Below, one piece after another: positions 1-5,755 of a stretch of 7,330 nucleotides of DNA. Origin of the DNA: Pseudomonadota bacterium (lineage in GTDB: Bacteria > Pseudomonadota > Alphaproteobacteria > Rhizobiales > Hyphomicrobiaceae); the NCBI GenBank assembly GCA_021813195.1, contig JAKALI010000198.1, positions 1-7,330 on the forward strand. Reading direction: 5' to 3'. The notes beneath the pieces were generated by a model. It was not told the DNA's origin, searched no databases, and worked only from the letters and a program-made list of their open reading frames with translations. A program made the translations under genes and the position numbers. Positions within the stretch are counted from its first letter, which is position 1; the number at the start of each line of letters is the position of its first letter.

Positions 1-22
1 AGTAAGTAGTTGATTTAATTGC

Positions 23-66
23 TGGAGGCCACGCCCGGAATCGAACCGGGGTATACGGATTTGCAG
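23..66 (-). other. 3' half of tRNA-Cys(GCA): phage attachment core (att site)
   Basis: Read on the minus strand, these 44 bases run from the anticodon loop of a tRNA to its CCA end. The loop reads C-T-GCA-A-A, giving anticodon GCA. It is followed by the 3' anticodon strand TCCGT, a T-arm with perfect CCCGG/CCGGG pairing around TTCGATT, the acceptor strand CGTGGCC, discriminator T and CCA. A U73 discriminator with GCA is diagnostic of tRNA-Cys. Beyond base 66 the sequence (CGAGC on the minus strand) does not pair with TCCGT and no D-arm follows, so the gene is broken at the anticodon loop, a common crossover point for tyrosine integrases. With an integrase at 172, this is best read as the att junction that keeps only the host's 3' tRNA piece, leaving bases 1-22 as host flank. 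The intact tRNA should sit at the other end of the element. If the window came from a free phage genome it would instead be attP. Confidence 0.85.
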
Positions 67-171
67 GCTCGTCAGGGCACATTCCGCTTGGTCCATGTGA
101 TACATCGACGGTTGATTTATCACGAGAAAAATTGACGGTCATCCGTTTACATTGACGGAAATTGGCGGAAA
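67..171. promoter_or_regulatory. Integrase upstream region with repeated GACGG motifs (candidate arm-type binding sites)
   Basis: This non-coding stretch separates the att core from the integrase. The octamer ATTGACGG occurs at 131-138 and 151-158, with a one-base variant ATTGGCGG at 161-168. The pentamer GACGG also appears at 107-111. The last three copies are 20 and 10 bases apart, close to whole helical turns, and lie on one DNA face. ACGG/CCGT inverted arms occur at 135-146, and ATGT-GAT-ACAT forms a small dyad at 95-105. Integrases of this type carry an N-terminal arm-binding domain that reads short repeats beside the core site, and an excisionase often shares the region. That these repeats are such sites is inferred. 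I see no convincing -35/-10 promoter. Confidence 0.45.
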
Positions 172-1443
172 ATGTGTCCCTGTGACTCATTTTTCGGGGT
201 AAGCAGATTGTCCGGGGCAAAACGGCTCACCGAGGAGATGGTTGAGTCCCTGGTGGCAGATGGCAGGGACTCATTACGCATGGATAGCCTTCAACCCGGC
301 TTCGGCGTGCGGGTCACGCCAGCCGGTCGGAGGCTGTTTGTGGTGCAGGCAAGGGTAGGCGGCCGGGTGCGGCGGGTGACGGTCGGGACCTGGCCGGAAA
401 TGACGGTGGCCAAGGCGCGCGGAGAGGCGCGAGAGGCCCTTCAGGCCATGCGGCGCGGCATCGATCCCGCCGCGGACCGGAAGGCCCGCCAGAAGGCCGC
501 TGAGGCCGGCCAGATGACCGTGAGCGCGCTGGCGGACCGGTGGATCGAAGAGCACGTCCAGCTCAAGCTGAAGCCGCGGACGGCGGCCGACTACCAAAAA
601 CTGGTCGAGCAACGAATCAAGCCGGCGCTTGGCACCCTGACCGTGGCGGCCGTCTCTCGGGAGGACGTGATGGCCCTGCATGCCGGCATGGCGGCCATCC
701 CGCGGCGGGCAAACTATGTCGTCGCCACGCTGCGCGCCCTGATGAGCTGGGCGGAAGATTTGGGCCTCCGGGCGCCCGGGACGAACCCCGCCAAGCGAAT
801 CAAACTCTATCGGGAACGGGCGCGCGAGCGGTTCCTCGACGAGGCGGAGATCGCCAAAGCCGCCGAAGCGGTCGCCGAGGCGGAACGCACAGGCATCGTC
901 GGGCCGCACGGGGCAGCCGGGCTGCGTTTGGCGCTCTTCACGGGAGCCCGGAGCGGTGAAATCACGGCGGCAAAATGGGCGCATGTCGACTTCGGGCGCC
1001 GCATTATCCGGCTGCCTGATTCGAAGACGAACGAGCCGCGCACCATCCATCTCAGCGAGGCCGCTCTGCAGGTACTCAAGACCTTGCCGCGGATCGAACC
1101 CTACGTCGTCGCCGGCGCCAAGAAAGGCGAGCCCTACAAGAATCTTGGCCGCGCCTGGATCAAGGCGCGCGCGCTGCGCGGGCTCGATGACGTTCGGCTG
1201 CACGATCTGCGGCACAGTTACGCCAGCCTCGCTGCGGGCCGCGGCGTCTCATTGCAAATGATTGGAAAGCTGCTCGGCCACAAGGTGGCGGCGACAACGC
1301 AGCGATATGCACATCTCCGACGAGATGCAGTCGCCGCTGTGAACGATGAGCTGGGCGAGGCAATCACAGCGGCAATTTCAGCACAGATTCCCGATTCGGC
1401 GTCAGTGATAAAGCTGCCAAAGCGGAGCCGGCGCCGTGGTTGA
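172..1443 (+). CDS. int: Tyrosine site-specific recombinase (phage integrase)
   Basis: This 423-residue protein should integrate and excise the element at the adjacent tRNA-Cys core. Residues about 17-110 resemble the DUF4102-type arm-binding domain, with the typical GFGVRV, VGTWPEMTVAKAR and GIDP signatures. Residues about 114-205 are the SAM-like core-binding domain. The catalytic domain shows all expected residues: Arg260 in TGARSGEI, Lys285 in SKTNEPR, His344 and Arg347 in LHDLRHSYAS, His370 in GKLLGHK, and the nucleophile Tyr379 in RYAHL. Length is normal for this P4-like family and no domain is missing, so the enzyme is probably functional. The ATG at 172 has only a weak GGCGG upstream. 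A TTG at 208 with GGGGT about 8 bases before it, and still ahead of the arm-binding domain, is a plausible alternative start. The stop overlaps the next gene by 8 bases. Family assignment is firm; activity is inferred. Confidence 0.96.
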   Translation: MCPCDSFFGVSRLSGAKRLTEEMVESLVADGRDSLRMDSLQPGFGVRVTPAGRRLFVVQARVGGRVRRVTVGTWPEMTVAKARGEAREALQAMRRGIDPAADRKARQKAAEAGQMTVSALADRWIEEHVQLKLKPRTAADYQKLVEQRIKPALGTLTVAAVSREDVMALHAGMAAIPRRANYVVATLRALMSWAEDLGLRAPGTNPAKRIKLYRERARERFLDEAEIAKAAEAVAEAERTGIVGPHGAAGLRLALFTGARSGEITAAKWAHVDFGRRIIRLPDSKTNEPRTIHLSEAALQVLKTLPRIEPYVVAGAKKGEPYKNLGRAWIKARALRGLDDVRLHDLRHSYASLAAGRGVSLQMIGKLLGHKVAATTQRYAHLRRDAVAAVNDELGEAITAAISAQIPDSASVIKLPKRSRRRG

Positions 1444-1954
1444 TCCGATCAACGAGTCACCGCTTCGTGATCTAATGAAGGAATTCGAGGACGCGATCGG
1501 ACGCCAAGATCGGGCTGGCGCAGTAGCCCTGATGCGCCCATTTCGTGAGGAGAAAGACCGATATGGGACGCGCGAAATTGCTGGATCTAGTGTCGTTATT
1601 CGCGCTCGTGAAGGCCTTTGGCCCACAAACGAGCAATTGGCTGACGCGCTACGCATGGCTGTTTTCGCCGGTGACGAGGTTGACCCCGAGCTACTTCTGT
1701 TCATTGCCGACGCTCTGGAACAAAAAGCCGACCGGCGAGGTGCCAAGAAAAAACCTCATTGGCGTCAACGTTGGGAAGACAATGCTCTTGTCGAACGGGT
1801 CGCTGAATTGGAGCGTTCCTGCGCCGCTGCCGGCAGCAGGTCGCCCAAGGCGGACGCTTATGGTCAGCTGGCTAAGGAACGAGGTTGGGCAGATGCTGAC
1901 ACCGCCAAAACCAACTATTCCAAAGCTCTAAAACGATTGCGGACGAAAGGTTGA
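1436..1954 (+). CDS. Small protein of unknown function, possible C-terminal helix-turn-helix
   Basis: A 172-residue ORF starts at a GTG inside the last codons of the integrase gene (8-base overlap), with GGAG at 1424-1427 at good spacing. The N-terminal half is acidic and helical in character. Residues about 97-112 form a basic patch (ADRRGAKKKPHWRQRW). Residues about 139-170 (ADAYGQLAKERGWADADTAK and onward) have the length and residue pattern of a helix-turn-helix, suggesting DNA binding. I do not recognise the family. The overlap with int suggests co-transcription and perhaps a role in controlling integration or early gene expression, but that rests on position alone. A 128-codon ORF in another frame (1545-1931) covers the same DNA and looks like a shadow. 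Confidence 0.7.
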   Translation: MVDPINESPLRDLMKEFEDAIGRQDRAGAVALMRPFREEKDRYGTREIAGSSVVIRAREGLWPTNEQLADALRMAVFAGDEVDPELLLFIADALEQKADRRGAKKKPHWRQRWEDNALVERVAELERSCAAAGSRSPKADAYGQLAKERGWADADTAKTNYSKALKRLRTKG

Positions 1955-1956
1955 CG

Positions 1957-1974
1957 GGAAATAAGTTATTTTCC
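1957..1974. promoter_or_regulatory. AT-rich dyad, candidate operator
   Basis: The bases read AAATAA-g-TTATTT at 1959-1971, a perfect 6+1+6 inverted repeat, with GG before and TCC after that nearly extend the arms. It stands out in GC-rich DNA, directly after the stop of the preceding gene and about 60 bases ahead of the HTH gene at 2037. Such a site could bind a dimeric regulator or be a weak RNA hairpin. No good promoter hexamers at standard spacing were found beside it. Function is a guess. Confidence 0.3.
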
Positions 1975-2036
1975 GCGCCTTCGAACGATCGCGCCCACCG
2001 TCCATTCTCCTGCCACCTAATCAATCGAGGTGGTAG

Positions 2037-2243
2037 ATGTTCGTTGATCCCGAAGAACTCATCCCCAGCGCTGAAACTGCGCGATTGCTCAACCTCAAGG
2101 AACAGACGCTCAGTTCCTGGCGTTGCCAGGGACGCGGTCCGAAATATTGCCGAATTGGACGCGCCATTTTCTATCGACGTGAAGATATCCGCGCGTGGCT
2201 TGGCCAGCAACTGCGTTCGCCTGGCGAAAAGAACGCTGCATAG
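2037..2243 (+). CDS. AlpA/excisionase-like helix-turn-helix protein
   Basis: This 68-residue protein is nearly all one DNA-binding domain of the HTH_17/MerR-like type. The pattern runs through residues about 11-55: SAETARLLNL is the first helix pair, KEQTLSSWRCQGRGP the recognition helix and wing entry, and YCRIGRAIFYRREDIRAWL the wing with its conserved R-I-G-R...Y-R-R-E-D-I-x-A-W-L ending. Proteins like this act as excisionases (recombination directionality factors) or as AlpA-type activators of integrase genes. Either would fit an element with int nearby. The start is well supported: GAGGTGG at 2027-2033 lies just before the ATG, although the gap is short. It could alternatively be an early transcription regulator. 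The domain call is firm; the exact role is not. Confidence 0.88.
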   Translation: MFVDPEELIPSAETARLLNLKEQTLSSWRCQGRGPKYCRIGRAIFYRREDIRAWLGQQLRSPGEKNAA

Positions 2244-2254
2244 AGGGCAATTTC

Positions 2255-2743
2255 ATGCGCGGCTTCAATATGGTCGAGGCAGGGCTCTGGCATTCGAAAT
2301 CATTTCGAGCGCTCGAGCATAGCAATGAGCGATTATTATACCTGTACCTGAAAACGTCGCCGCATCAGAACAGCAGTGGCTGCTGTCGGCTACCTGCTGG
2401 CTATGCTTGCGACGACCTACAGTGGACCCATGCCGACTATGCGGCCGCGCTTGAAGCTCTCGTGAAGGGTGGTTTGGTCCTTCATGATACGGACTCGGAC
2501 GAAATCTTCGTCATGGACTGGTTTGGTGTGAATGTGCCGCAGAACCCAAAACACAAGCAAGGCACAGACAAATTCATTGCCAAGATCCAATCCGATCGGT
2601 TGCGCCAAGCCGCTTCTGAGGCCTGTCAGTTTGCCTATGACGAGATCGTCAGACGCGCCGCGGAGAATGTTGGCCTCCGGCGCGGTCCAGAGCAGCGGTC
2701 GATGCTGCTACCCGTTGGTGGCAGCAAGGGCAGGGCGGCATGA
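2255..2743 (+). CDS. Winged-helix protein resembling the N-terminal domain of phage replication initiators
   Basis: The chosen ATG at 2255 follows GAGGG (2243-2247) at 7 bases and gives 162 residues. An upstream ATG at 2195 is in frame but would overlap the previous gene and lacks a good ribosome site. Residues 9-100 match the pattern of phage DnaD/replication-type winged-helix domains as I know them: an entry segment AGLWHSKSFRAL, then RLLYLYLKTSPHQNSSGCCR and LPAGYACDDLQW, an ALEALVKGGLV recognition region, and a DWFGVNVPQNPK closing motif. The remainder is a short helical tail ending in GGSKGRAA. Full-length relatives usually continue into a charged linker and a second domain. Here the protein stops and the next gene overlaps it at ATGA. 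A role in origin binding or replication start is inferred from family resemblance. No helicase loader or primase lies nearby. Confidence 0.75.
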   Translation: MRGFNMVEAGLWHSKSFRALEHSNERLLYLYLKTSPHQNSSGCCRLPAGYACDDLQWTHADYAAALEALVKGGLVLHDTDSDEIFVMDWFGVNVPQNPKHKQGTDKFIAKIQSDRLRQAASEACQFAYDEIVRRAAENVGLRRGPEQRSMLLPVGGSKGRAA

Positions 2744-3114
2744 GCCATCTCATCAAAGCCGAAACGGCTATCGATACCCTATGCAATGGGTATGGTGACT
2801 GTGCCGCGACGGTATCGAAATACAGAGACAAGAGACAGAAAGAAAACAAAACCAAGACCGATATTGAGACCGACACCTCAGACCGCAAGGCTCGGGAGGT
2901 TGCGGCCGTAAATACTCCCGAGTCGAACGCGTCCCAATTCATGTCGCACGTGAAACTCCGGCGACAAGCACAGGGTCGTCGCCGCTACGTTCGCCATGGC
3001 GGAACGCTATGCAGCGCCTGCCTAGCTGCGCCACCCGCGCCAAGTGACGGCTACTGTCGCCCATGCCGGGCAGCGCGAAGACGCGCTTTGCGTGCAAAGA
3101 GGGCGACGCGATGA
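2740..3114 (+). CDS. Charged-linker protein with a C-terminal zinc ribbon
   Basis: This 124-residue protein starts at an ATG overlapping the previous stop (ATGA, 2740-2743), so translation is probably coupled. Residues about 28-52 form a low-complexity charged stretch rich in K, E, T, D and R (KYRDKRQKENKTKTDIETDT), encoded by an A-rich segment (2817-2880) unlike its GC-rich surroundings. The C-terminus has Cys91-x2-Cys94 and Cys106-x2-Cys109, a likely zinc ribbon, then a very basic tail (RAARRRALRAKRATR) suited to nucleic-acid binding. The charged stretch resembles the linker that follows the winged-helix domain in many phage replication proteins, so this could be the detached C-terminal part of such a protein. 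Function is otherwise unknown. Confidence 0.7.
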   Translation: MSHLIKAETAIDTLCNGYGDCAATVSKYRDKRQKENKTKTDIETDTSDRKAREVAAVNTPESNASQFMSHVKLRRQAQGRRRYVRHGGTLCSACLAAPPAPSDGYCRPCRAARRRALRAKRATR

Positions 3115-3374
3115 ACGTTGTGGCACCCACTGACGCCCTGGGCGTTCGCGGCAGAGCTCTGGCGGCGTGTGCTGCTGAAACGCCAATCAGGGAATTGGTC
3201 GACCGACCACGAGCCGACCTGTGGTGCGCTGCGCGGTCGCTTGCGCGCGCGTTGATTCGTGCTGCCGAAGAGGAACGGCCCTCGATTGAACAGGCCCTTG
3301 CGGCAATCGCGCCAGTTCTACTGCCAGAGATCGAATGTAACGACGAAGCGTCGGGCCCATGGTGGACTCAATGA
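3111..3374 (+). CDS. Small protein of unknown function
   Basis: This ORF encodes 87 residues. The ATG at 3111 overlaps the previous stop (ATGA) and has AGAGGG at 3098-3103, 7 bases upstream, so I prefer it to the in-frame ATG at 3063. The protein is alanine- and arginine-rich and predicted by eye to be mostly helical (ALAACAAETPIRELV, AARSLARALIRAAEEE, EQALAAIAPVLLPE), ending in GPWWTQ. I see no signal peptide, membrane segment or catalytic motif. It lies within the early module between the zinc-ribbon gene and the 50-residue gene, and its stop overlaps the next start. A regulatory or adaptor role would fit but nothing in the sequence proves it. Confidence 0.6.
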   Translation: MNVVAPTDALGVRGRALAACAAETPIRELVDRPRADLWCAARSLARALIRAAEEERPSIEQALAAIAPVLLPEIECNDEASGPWWTQ

Positions 3375-3523
3375 ACCCGACGCGCCCGCATCCGCCGATT
3401 AGTCCTCTGCATGGCAACGGCGTCCCCATGCAGCCGACGCCTGGGGTAGGGGGTTTCGATCTGGATGGCTGGGAGGGCTTCATCCGGACATGGGCCCATT
3501 CAGAACTCTCGCGCGCGCGATGA
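3371..3523 (+). CDS. 50-residue small protein, translationally coupled
   Basis: An ATG at 3371 overlaps the stop of the upstream gene (ATGA). The frame stays open for 50 codons to a TGA at 3521-3523, which in turn overlaps another ATG at 3520. The product is proline-rich at its N-terminus (MNPTRPHPPISPLHGNGVP), then has an aromatic segment GFDLDGWEGFIRTWAHSEL that could form an amphipathic helix, and ends SRAR. Without this gene, bases 3375-3519 would be an unexplained gap in an otherwise gapless gene string. There is no strong Shine-Dalgarno, so coupling would have to drive its translation. The family is unknown. The stop/start overlaps at both ends and the coherent composition argue that it is real. 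Confidence 0.55.
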   Translation: MNPTRPHPPISPLHGNGVPMQPTPGVGGFDLDGWEGFIRTWAHSELSRAR

Positions 3524-3555
3524 TCAAAATCATGATTCCATGGGAAAATATCAAG

Positions 3556-4002
3556 ATGGCGACGCACGGTGGCCGACGAGACGGAGCGGGAAGAAAGAGG
3601 GGGTCGCTCAACAAGCCAAAGTTGCAACTCGCGTCGGGTGCCGATGCGACGCAAAAGGCGCCCACAGCCGCACAACGTACGCGTGCATTAAAGCGGCAGG
3701 TGGCCCTGTGTGTCGCGGACGGCATGGACGAAATATCGATCGGCGCTGTGCTGGGCCTCGATGTCGCGAAGCTACGGGTACTCTTCGCTCATGAACTCGC
3801 GCACGGCAGCGCGATAGTCCGCGCTGAAATGCTCGCGCGGCTTGCCGAAGCGGGCGATGCCGGCAACGTCGCTGCGCAGAAGGCGCTGCTCGCCGTTGTC
3901 GAGCCAGTCGATGGAGCTGGCGGTGATGTCAAGCCGAGCAACGCGCCGGATCGTGTCGTCGAATCCGCATTGCGCCTGCTTCAAGGAGGCAAAACGCCGT
4001 GA
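3556..4002 (+). CDS. Small-terminase-like DNA-binding protein (AT-hook plus HTH)
   Basis: The N-terminus GGRRDGAGRKRGSLNKPK is the AT-hook-like basic motif common at the start of phage small-terminase and related proteins. Residues about 44-82 of the 148-residue form (LKRQVALCVADGMDEISIGA, then VLGLDVAKLRVLFAHELAHG) match a helix-turn-helix seen in phage proteins near terminase genes, where a variant of the type LRKHFRDEL replaces LRVLFAHEL. The NVAAQKALLAVVE segment agrees with the NVAAxxFWLK part of that family. The protein may recognise packaging-site DNA, but could be a regulator. Upstream in-frame starts exist at 3490, 3520 (ATGA overlap with the 50-residue gene) and 3532; I prefer 3556 because the conserved motif begins there and GGGA lies 10 bases before it. 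No large terminase follows, which is odd. Confidence 0.65.
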   Translation: MATHGGRRDGAGRKRGSLNKPKLQLASGADATQKAPTAAQRTRALKRQVALCVADGMDEISIGAVLGLDVAKLRVLFAHELAHGSAIVRAEMLARLAEAGDAGNVAAQKALLAVVEPVDGAGGDVKPSNAPDRVVESALRLLQGGKTP

Positions 4003-4394
4003 ACGACAGAATTCCAATAATCGAGACTTATCGGGGCGTCGGCCTTCACGATCAACAGGACGATGAACGGTTGAAAATTGTCCGTCGCGAGATCGACGAG
4101 ACATTCGACCAGGTCAAAGATATCGAGTCTTTGGTGGGGCGAGCCGGTGATCGAACGAAAAGCCCTGAATGTCGGCTCCTCGCCGCCGCGCTGGTGAAGG
4201 CCCATTTTCAAGCCGCAATCGAAGAGCGTCGCGCGCGTCCCGACGTTGATCTCGAACGCTTGGACGCGTTGGTAGCGGGGTTGAATTCGCAGCGATGGCG
4301 AGATCGCTGGAGCTTTGACACCGCGCTGGCGCCACGAGTCGCGCCGGGCGGCCCCAAACCGGCCCGGCGCCCGGTCCCGCTGCCCGAACGCTAA
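3999..4394 (+). CDS. Hypothetical phage protein
   Basis: This ORF encodes 131 residues from a GTG that overlaps the previous stop (GTGA at 3999-4002). A strong AAGGAGG at 3983-3989 lies 9 bases upstream, one of the best ribosome sites in the window. The protein is hydrophilic, mostly helical, and rich in Asp, Glu and Arg, with a central helix region SPECRLLAAALVKAHFQAAI and a basic, proline-rich C-terminus (PKPARRPVPLPER). No membrane segment, signal peptide or catalytic motif is visible. It occupies the place where a large terminase would be expected after a small-terminase gene, but it is far too short and has no Walker motif. I do not recognise the family. Confidence 0.65.
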   Translation: MNDRIPIIETYRGVGLHDQQDDERLKIVRREIDETFDQVKDIESLVGRAGDRTKSPECRLLAAALVKAHFQAAIEERRARPDVDLERLDALVAGLNSQRWRDRWSFDTALAPRVAPGGPKPARRPVPLPER

Positions 4395-4405
4395 GGGCGA
4401 TCACG

Positions 4406-4843
4406 ATGTCTCCCGCGCCGCTCGTAACCAGCACCTCGCCACCGCATGACGCGGCGCCCGGTGCTGGCGATATTGCGGCACTTCGAGCAGAAATCGAAAA
4501 ACTTGACTATCGAACGCGCATAGCGCTTGTCGATCTATTCAGCCGGCACGCGCTTGATAGGCTCCGCCGCCGGGAGCTGCCTGATGCGTATCTCGCGCTC
4601 GCCGCGGGCAGAGTCGGTATCCCTTCCGATGTGGCCCGCTGGATCTTGGCCGATTTGCGTCTATATCGCGCCAGCAGCTGGCACCGGGATCGCCACTACG
4701 AGAGACCGGCTGACCAGCGGCACGCCTACCACTTCGCCATCATGCGCGCCACGGGCGACGGAGAATTTCTGTCTCATGACCGGATTCGCAAGCTCATAGC
4801 AAAAAGTTGGGCATGGGCTGGCGAGGGCGCGCCCAAGAGATGA
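4406..4843 (+). CDS. Hypothetical phage protein
   Basis: This ORF encodes 145 residues, starting 11 bases after the previous stop with AAGGGCG a short distance upstream. The first 20 residues are proline/alanine-rich and probably disordered. After that come a helix (IAALRAEIEKLDYRTRIALV), an Arg-rich helix (SRHALDRLRRRELPDAYLAL) and a basic aromatic stretch (YRASSWHRDRHYERPADQRH). No known motif stands out and no membrane segment is present. The Arg/His-rich middle may bind nucleic acid, which is a guess. It lies between another unknown and the coiled-coil gene, in the span where a terminase/portal pair would sit in an HK97-like phage. Confidence 0.62.
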   Translation: MSPAPLVTSTSPPHDAAPGAGDIAALRAEIEKLDYRTRIALVDLFSRHALDRLRRRELPDAYLALAAGRVGIPSDVARWILADLRLYRASSWHRDRHYERPADQRHAYHFAIMRATGDGEFLSHDRIRKLIAKSWAWAGEGAPKR

Positions 4844-4906
4844 TCGAGATCGCGCCTGGGTGTGTCAATCTTGGCGCGTAACCGAGAATCAGCAACGGCA
4901 GGGAAC

Positions 4907-5755
4907 ATGGCCAAGCTTCAGGTCATCGAGAAACTCATGCCAACCACCGCCGCGAAAGTCGCTGCCCAGCTTGACGGTCTCAACGCCCAGCACGCCGAGC
5001 TGATCCAGCAGATTGAACACTACGAGTCACAGTGCAACGTGCTCGAGGATGCAGACGCGATCACGAAGGCGACGGCGAATGCCAAGGCCGCCGCGAATCG
5101 CGCCACGAAAATTCGCGCGAAGATGCAAGAGGTGAGCGCCACGCTTGATCTTCTGCAGAATGAGGAACGAGCGAAGCTGCGCGCGGACCTTTTGGGCGCG
5201 GTTTCTGCTCTGCGCCAGGAATATTTGGCCTCTGCGAAGACAACGCGAGACGTTTTTCAGCGGCTGATAAAGGCAAAGGCAGCGCTCGAATCTGCAGGGT
5301 TCGATAGGGATGCTCGCGAAATTAATCTTGGCCCGCACGTCGGCGGCAATCCGCTTTTGGTGCCTGAGTTACTGGCCACGCTGGAAGAAGGCTTTGGCGC
5401 CAAAGCGCAAGTCGCGGCGACACCCGCGCCGGCGCCACGCCAGGAACCGCCGACGAATACCGGTCGCGCTCGGCCGGTATCACTCGACGATGATCGCCAT
5501 TACCGTCAGAAATCGCGACCGGTCCTCCGTGAAGTACCAACGGAAGGCGAGGTGATGTTCATGGTCCACCGGGGTGGCCTCGAATTTCCGGCGGGGCGGC
5601 AGCTTGTCGAGGGCGATGTTGTTACGATGGCGCTAACTGACGCCATACGCCTCACCAAGAAATGCGTCGGCGATATTATCTCGGCCGAAGCATTAGCCGA
5701 GCTTGACGCGAGCGACGCGATGCATAGCCGCTTGCCGGCGGAAGGAGAAAAATGA
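4907..5755 (+). CDS. Coiled-coil protein of unknown function upstream of the prohead protease
   Basis: I use the ATG at 4907 with AGGGA at 4900-4904 (short spacing), giving 282 residues. A GTG at 4862 would add 15 residues but lacks a visible ribosome site. Residues about 14-125 are almost uninterrupted helix with many Ala, Gln, Glu, Lys and Leu (AAQLDGLNAQHAELIQQIEH, AAANRATKIRAKMQEVSATL), typical of a coiled coil. Residues about 165-190 are a Pro/Ala linker. The C-terminal part (about 205-270) contains EGEVMFMVHRGGLEFPAGRQ and a following EGDVVTMALTDAIRLTKKCV stretch, looking like a small folded beta/alpha domain. It ends in an ATGA overlap with the protease gene. A scaffold-like or head-assembly role would fit the neighbour, but portal or capsid identity is not supported. 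Confidence 0.72.
   Translation: MAKLQVIEKLMPTTAAKVAAQLDGLNAQHAELIQQIEHYESQCNVLEDADAITKATANAKAAANRATKIRAKMQEVSATLDLLQNEERAKLRADLLGAVSALRQEYLASAKTTRDVFQRLIKAKAALESAGFDRDAREINLGPHVGGNPLLVPELLATLEEGFGAKAQVAATPAPAPRQEPPTNTGRARPVSLDDDRHYRQKSRPVLREVPTEGEVMFMVHRGGLEFPAGRQLVEGDVVTMALTDAIRLTKKCVGDIISAEALAELDASDAMHSRLPAEGEK

Noticed and set aside
23..98. A complete tRNA gene on the minus strand.
   Set aside because: The 5' half is missing: bases after 66 do not form the anticodon stem, D-arm or acceptor strand, so only a fragment is present.
9..119. Nine-base direct repeat GTTGATTTA at 9-17 and 111-119 flanking the att core.
   Set aside because: It is short and AT-rich, so chance is likely; the core is better explained by tRNA identity, and a target duplication is not expected for a tyrosine integrase.
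274..1215. Long minus-strand ORF of 313 codons opposite the integrase.
   Set aside because: It is the antisense shadow of a confidently identified integrase; the translation is Arg/Pro/Gly-rich without domain pattern and has no ribosome site.
1545..1931. A 128-codon plus-strand ORF inside the gene at 1436-1954.
   Set aside because: The overlapping 172-residue frame has a better ribosome site, an overlap with int and a protein-like composition; only one of the two frames is likely coding.
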